DNA of 14,852 nucleotides from NCBI GenBank assembly GCA_937910385.1, contig CALEPT010000171.1:1-14852 (forward strand). The letters run 5' to 3'. Source of the DNA: an uncultured Ruminococcus sp. (GTDB taxonomy: Bacteria > Bacillota > Clostridia > Oscillospirales > Ruminococcaceae). The notes beneath the pieces were generated by a model that worked only from the letters and a program-made list of their open reading frames with translations, made no database searches and was not told the DNA's origin. Shown piece after piece: positions 11,654-14,852 of this stretch. The translations under genes were made by a program, and so were the position numbers. How positions within the stretch are numbered: the first letter of the stretch is position 1; every line of letters starts with the position of its first letter.

Positions 11654-13050
11654 TAAATTTCCGGCAAGCCGGGAATTTCCGGGGTATCATTCTTGACCGT
11701 CTTCTTCGCCTGCATATATTCGGGAAGTTCTATTGCATCGATTTCGTCATTATAAGTCTTCTTTTTCTTCGGGATAGACTCAACTGCATGGTCTGCCTGA
11801 GCCATAAGAGCCTCTTTATGCTCGGGAATATACGCCTGCAGCTCTTCTGCATTAGCCTCCTGAGCCTTACCCATGATCGACCATGTTTTACCGCGCTCAT
11901 AGGTCTTAAGTTCATCTGCGTTGACGTCCTTTGTAATACCCATGATATCCTGCGTTTTTTCATTGGACTTAGCCTGAAGGTCCTCAGCATTCACCTCGCC
12001 GGTATTTTTCATATAAAGCTTGTTGAACTTGGCGTCTGTTCGCGGAGCAAGACCTGCTGCGTCTACCAGAGGCGTATCGTTCATATATGAATTTTTCTTG
12101 CGTTCAAACTTCTTCAAGCGGTTCATATCGAGATCTGCTGCTGAAAGATCTCCCATATCGCTGCTTCTCTTACCGAAGAAATCATCCGGAGCCTCTGCGT
12201 GCTCGGTAGCCTTTCCGCCGTCAAAAAACTCCCAGAAGTTATCGGGAACCTTGACCTTGTTCTTATCCTCAGCCGGCTGCTGTGGAGCTGCACCCATAGG
12301 AGACATACCGCCCATCTGCCCCGGAACACCAGCCTGCTGCATCGGATGTGCCTGACCATATACAGGCATACCATTCTGGTCGTAGCCGATCACCTGCGGC
12401 TGAGCGTACATCATTGGCTGCGCCTGTCCGTAGACAGGCATACCGCTCTGATCGTAGCCGATTATCTGAGGCTGAGCGTACATCATTGGCTGCGCCTGTC
12501 CGTAGATAGGCATACCGCTTTGGTCGTAGCCGATTATCTGAGGCTGAGGCATTCCTCCCATAGGAGACATACCGCCCATTTGCTGGGGCATACCGTTCAT
12601 CTGAGGCATTCCGCCCATCTGCTGAGGCATTCCGTTCATCTGAGGCATACCGCCCATCTGCGGAATACCTGCCGGCGATTGCTGCATATGAGCACCGTAT
12701 ATATTTGGCTGCTGTGGATTAACTGTCTGTTCCGGCAGAGTGACTCTGCCCGTATCGAGCTTAGGAATAAACGGTTCGTCAATATTGCTGAAGTCGAATT
12801 CCTCATCGGTATCATTCAGTTCATCAGCCGTATATAGATCAGAAGACGATGCTACGGGTGCATTGTCGCTTATTTTAAAAGTTCCGCCGCTAAGCTTAAA
12901 GCCTGCTGACTGCGGTTCCTCTTCCGAGTGGTAGCCGCCCATATCTACCTGTTCGATATTTATCTCCTGCGGATTCTCGAGGTTGCTGCCGCATTTAACG
13001 CAAAACTTGAACTTGGGCTGATTTTCGGTTCCGCACTGTGGACATATCAT
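11653..13050 (-). CDS. 465-aa zinc-ribbon protein with three kinds of internal repeats
   Basis: Function unknown. The zinc ribbon has C3, C6, C17 and C20 (ICPQCGT, KFCVKCGS). Residues 28-110 are acidic and probably disordered. Residues 127-168 are Met/Gly/Pro/Gln-rich, with two exact 13-residue units MPQMNGMPQQMGG (135-160). Residues 169-240 are three 24-residue units carrying PQIIGYDQSGMPVYGQ. The C-terminal part (about 265-465) is charged and helical, with three 23-residue units (350-418) built on VNADELKTY-x-KT-x-IMG. There is no membrane helix or signal peptide, so it is probably cytosolic. AAGGAG precedes ATG 13050. The long foldable leader is described separately. It shares only the N-terminal ribbon design with the two DUF805 proteins. 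Confidence 0.85.
   Translation of the reverse strand: MICPQCGTENQPKFKFCVKCGSNLENPQEINIEQVDMGGYHSEEEPQSAGFKLSGGTFKISDNAPVASSSDLYTADELNDTDEEFDFSNIDEPFIPKLDTGRVTLPEQTVNPQQPNIYGAHMQQSPAGIPQMGGMPQMNGMPQQMGGMPQMNGMPQQMGGMSPMGGMPQPQIIGYDQSGMPIYGQAQPMMYAQPQIIGYDQSGMPVYGQAQPMMYAQPQVIGYDQNGMPVYGQAHPMQQAGVPGQMGGMSPMGAAPQQPAEDKNKVKVPDNFWEFFDGGKATEHAEAPDDFFGKRSSDMGDLSAADLDMNRLKKFERKKNSYMNDTPLVDAAGLAPRTDAKFNKLYMKNTGEVNAEDLQAKSNEKTQDIMGITKDVNADELKTYERGKTWSIMGKAQEANAEELQAYIPEHKEALMAQADHAVESIPKKKKTYNDEIDAIELPEYMQAKKTVKNDTPEIPGLPEI
12331..12546 (-). repeat. Three 72-nt tandem repeats in the 465-aa gene
   Basis: Units at about 12475-12546, 12403-12474 and 12331-12402 encode 24 residues each. The first two are nearly identical in DNA as well as protein, and the third has decayed at its end. 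Such near identity points to recent duplication. A second tandem pair of 39-nt units (12571-12648) encodes the Met-rich part. Confidence 0.9.
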
Positions 13051-13059
13051 AGAAAATCA

Positions 13060-13139
13060 CTCCTTATGTGAAAAAAACACCTGCTGCAGTGCCATGAGAG
13101 GAAATGAGCAGCAGTTCACAAACGATACCGGCACATAAG
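13060..13139 (-). promoter_or_regulatory. Foldable leader with terminator-like hairpin and RBS-touching stem
   Basis: In the leader RNA of the 465-aa gene (minus strand), CTGCTGC (13114-13108) pairs with GCAGCAG (13087-13081) and is followed by GTG and seven Ts (13077-13071), an intrinsic-terminator layout. An outer stem CTTATGTG (13139-13132)/CACATAAG (13070-13063) encloses that hairpin and takes up AAG of the AAGGAG ribosome binding site (13065-13060). A third pairing, TGTGAAAA (13175-13168) with TTTTCACA (13074-13067), would use part of the T run and compete. Attenuation or translational control is inference. Confidence 0.5.
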
Positions 13140-13182
13140 CTTTTCAAAGCAAATCGGCTCGTCAGTATTTTCACACATATAT

Positions 13183-13211
13183 ATTATATCATTATAATCT
13201 TCCCTTTTCAA
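13183..13211 (-). promoter_or_regulatory. Promoter of the 465-aa zinc-ribbon gene
   Basis: On the minus strand TTGAAA (13211-13206), 17 bp, TATAAT (13188-13183). Transcription should start near 13176, leaving a leader of about 125 nt. Confidence 0.75.
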
Positions 13212-13376
13212 GCGTTTTCCGAAAGATTGTGCAATACAGTGCTAAAACAGGTTCAGTTTTTGTGTATTTTCACGTCAGTAACGATTCTTAGCCCGTGAAT
13301 TTGTAGAAATGCACAAAACGCCGGTGAGCCTCTCCGCGCAAAAAGATAAAAATCTGCAAATATCACTCCGCGCAGG
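13212..13376. other. Central part of the divergent intergenic region
   Basis: Part of the 517-nt gap between the genes at 13050 and 13568. No credible gene was seen. It contains a 9-bp direct repeat CTCCGCGCA at 13332-13340 and 13366-13374, 34 bp apart and ending 2 bp before the rightward -35 box, a possible regulator-binding pair. The rest is AT-rich without clear structure. Confidence 0.5.
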
Positions 13377-13405
13377 TTGATTTTTTTGTGATAATGTGTT
13401 ATAAT
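13377..13405 (+). promoter_or_regulatory. Promoter of the VanY-type carboxypeptidase gene
   Basis: TTGATT (13377-13382), 17 bp, and an extended -10 TGTTATAAT (TATAAT at 13400-13405). The start would be near 13412, giving a leader of about 155 nt. Confidence 0.8.
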
Positions 13406-13469
13406 ACTTTGTAAACGCTGTAAAGAATCAGATCAAGCTTAGATATAGATAGAGAACAAAAGTATCAAC

Positions 13470-13553
13470 GGACCGTAATTTTTTCGCATGCGGTCCACCG
13501 CCGTACAGTCCTTTCAAATGCCGCAAAGGACAGTTTTTGGGCGTGATGCGGCA
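13470..13553 (+). promoter_or_regulatory. Leader hairpins before the carboxypeptidase gene
   Basis: GGACCG (13470-13475) pairs with CGGTCC (13491-13496). GTCCTTT (13508-13514) pairs with AAAGGAC (13525-13531) and is followed by AGTTTTT, a terminator-like layout. TGCCGC (13519-13524) in the loop of that hairpin can instead pair with GCGGCA (13548-13553), just before the ribosome binding site. The two are competing or pseudoknotted. Confidence 0.45.
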
Positions 13554-13567
13554 GAATGGAGTAAAAA

Positions 13568-14677
13568 ATGTCTGGTAATAAAATAAGCAAAGCTAAAAGC
13601 ATCCGCAGAGCAAGGATATTTACCGAGCTTGTGATCAGCGCTGCTATAGTAGGTTCATGTGCATACATTGTAAAAGGCGCTTTCGACCGTGCGACCGTAG
13701 TCAGCACTTCGCCGTATTTTGATAATACCGATATAATCGATGAACCCCCGGTAGAGGAACCGACAGATCCCAACCAGACAATATATGAGAATTCATCTGT
13801 TTCTACCAAGGACAAATTCTCAGGAACGCTTATCCTCGTAAATGCGGATAATCAATACTTCTCTACGGGTCAGGAAGATCTTGTCAGTGTCATAGAAAAG
13901 AACGAAGAGACCGGCAGGACAAGCTTCGGGGCTTATGATTACAGCACCCAGCTGCTCGAGATCGTCTATGAGCCTATGGCACAGATGATAGACGACTTCT
14001 ATGCCGCCACCTACCTTGATGATATAATTATATACGGAGCCTACAGAACATATGAGGTACAGGAGCAGCTTTATAACGATGATCTTGCAGCTACAGGTCA
14101 GTCGGAATCTACCAGAGTCGCCAAACCGGGCTATAGCGAGCACGAATCAGGCTATGCATTCGACCTTTCCAAGCTGCCTGATTATGATTATGACGGTACA
14201 GGCGAATATTCATGGTTTACGGATAATTGTTATAAATACGGCTTTATACTCAGATATCCCGAGGGAAAAGAAACCATAACCTCAATACAGTACGAGCCGT
14301 GGCATTTCAGATATGTAGGACTTCCCCACGCTTATTATATCTCAACAAACGGACTTTGCTTTGAAGAATACATCAATCTTGTAAGACAGCACCCATATGA
14401 CGGCGAGCATCTTGAATTTACTGATGAAAGCGGTAAAAGCTACGAGGTTTATTTTGTGGCTTCCGATGACGGCAGTGAAACAACAAGTGTACCCGTTCCC
14501 GCAGGCATAAAGTACGAAATATCAGGAAATAACGTTGATGGTTTCATCGTTACCGTATACAATGATGAGCCTGCTGTCTCCGAGCCCGTGACCGAAGCTG
14601 CCTCCGGAGAAGATACCGCTGATACCACCGATGAAGAAGATATCTCCTCCGACGAAGCTTATACAGAAGAATACTGA
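13568..14677 (+). CDS. Membrane-anchored VanY-type D-alanyl-D-alanine carboxypeptidase
   Basis: 369 aa. A short basic N-terminus is followed by one membrane helix (about 18-38), so the enzyme should be anchored facing outward. An acidic, proline-rich linker (about 50-85) leads to the VanY/peptidase M15B domain. Zinc and catalytic motifs are intact: SEHESGYAFD gives S-x-H-x-x-G-x-A-x-D at 190-199 (H192, D199), and EPWHFRY gives E243, W245 and H246. Such enzymes trim the terminal D-Ala from peptidoglycan stem peptides. A small C-terminal domain and a Glu/Asp/Thr-rich tail (about 325-369) have no known role. No vanRS, vanH or ligase gene is nearby, so resistance is not implied. GGAG lies about 7 nt before ATG 13568. 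Confidence 0.93.
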   Translation: MSGNKISKAKSIRRARIFTELVISAAIVGSCAYIVKGAFDRATVVSTSPYFDNTDIIDEPPVEEPTDPNQTIYENSSVSTKDKFSGTLILVNADNQYFSTGQEDLVSVIEKNEETGRTSFGAYDYSTQLLEIVYEPMAQMIDDFYAATYLDDIIIYGAYRTYEVQEQLYNDDLAATGQSESTRVAKPGYSEHESGYAFDLSKLPDYDYDGTGEYSWFTDNCYKYGFILRYPEGKETITSIQYEPWHFRYVGLPHAYYISTNGLCFEEYINLVRQHPYDGEHLEFTDESGKSYEVYFVASDDGSETTSVPVPAGIKYEISGNNVDGFIVTVYNDEPAVSEPVTEAASGEDTADTTDEEDISSDEAYTEEY

Positions 14678-14693
14678 ACATATTGAACAGTCA

Positions 14694-14725
14694 AATGCAG
14701 GGGCTCTGACCCTGCATTATTTTTG
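14694..14725 (+). terminator. Intrinsic terminator after the carboxypeptidase gene
   Basis: AATGCAGGG (14694-14702) pairs with CCCTGCATT (14710-14718) around a 7-nt loop, followed by ATTTTTG. It begins 17 nt after the stop codon. The stretch that follows to 14799 has no gene and contains a short AT dinucleotide run (14783-14797). Confidence 0.92.
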
Positions 14726-14799
14726 CCCTTATGGATCCGTTTTGCCGCTCGATCTTTACACTTTGCGACCGTATCAGTCCCAAATATATATATATACTT

Positions 14800-14817
14800 G
14801 TAACTATTCAGAACCCC
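14800..14817 (+). repeat. 18-bp terminal motif, right copy (putative IS end)
   Basis: GTAACTATTCAGAACCCC is the exact reverse complement of the left copy at 33-50. In this orientation an insertion sequence beginning with it would extend beyond the right edge of the window. Sequence on the two sides of the motif does not match between copies, as expected for left and right ends of an element at unrelated target sites. Confidence 0.5.
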
Positions 14818-14852
14818 GCAACTGCTGGGTCTAAATTTCGTATACTTGCACA

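Noticed and set aside
12199..12837. 212-codon plus-strand frame rich in His/Leu/Arg repeats
   Set aside because: Antisense of the 72-nt and 39-nt repeats in the zinc-ribbon gene, without a ribosome binding site.
13568..14677. Vancomycin resistance locus
   Set aside because: Only the VanY-type carboxypeptidase is present. No vanHAX or vanRS genes were found, and such enzymes are common in ordinary wall metabolism.

Overview
The window looks like chromosome from a Gram-positive, low-to-moderate GC anaerobe of the Clostridia, most likely Ruminococcus or a close relative in the Oscillospiraceae. This rests on the gene orders hrcA-grpE-dnaK-dnaJ under a CIRCE operator and ylxM-ffh-(small gene)-rpsP-khpA, the Gram-positive length of DnaK (617 aa), purine-rich AGGAGG ribosome binding sites throughout, and zinc-ribbon proteins with N/Q/G/Y-rich linkers. 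The assignment comes from gene content, not from a database match.

Left part (1-5283): 50 bases ending in an 18-bp motif that recurs inverted at the far right end, then a promoter plus a perfect CIRCE, then hrcA, grpE, dnaK and dnaJ. The dnaK-dnaJ gap is unusually long (273 nt). It holds a perfect 10-bp stem-loop and a GC-rich, highly foldable element that is probably a relic of a dispersed intergenic repeat.

Middle part (5284-7560): a small helical protein gene whose ribosome binding site lies inside a perfect 12-bp inverted repeat, a shared bidirectional terminator, and two tandem leftward paralogues. Both paralogues combine a zinc ribbon, a low-complexity repeat linker and a DUF805 membrane domain. 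They are expressed from a perfect consensus promoter divergent from that of the SRP operon.

SRP/ribosome part (7500-10230): ylxM, ffh, a 60-aa two-helix membrane protein resembling the Imm17 family, rpsP and khpA. The unit closes with a strong terminator, so the rimM-trmD-rplS genes that often follow in Firmicutes are absent here. A SpoU/TrmH-family RNA methyltransferase converges on it from the other side.

Right part (10226-14852): leftward RNA methyltransferase, mscL and a 465-aa zinc-ribbon protein with three different internal repeat types and a long foldable leader. After a 517-nt divergent intergenic region comes a rightward membrane-anchored VanY-type D,D-carboxypeptidase, its terminator, and the second copy of the 18-bp end motif. 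The two terminal motifs have the polarity expected if the window ends just inside two copies of one insertion sequence.

No defence island, CRISPR array, prophage, tRNA or rRNA gene was seen. Most of the window is housekeeping. The most interesting parts are the zinc-ribbon/low-complexity proteins, the foldable leaders, and the small genes and elements inserted into conserved operons.
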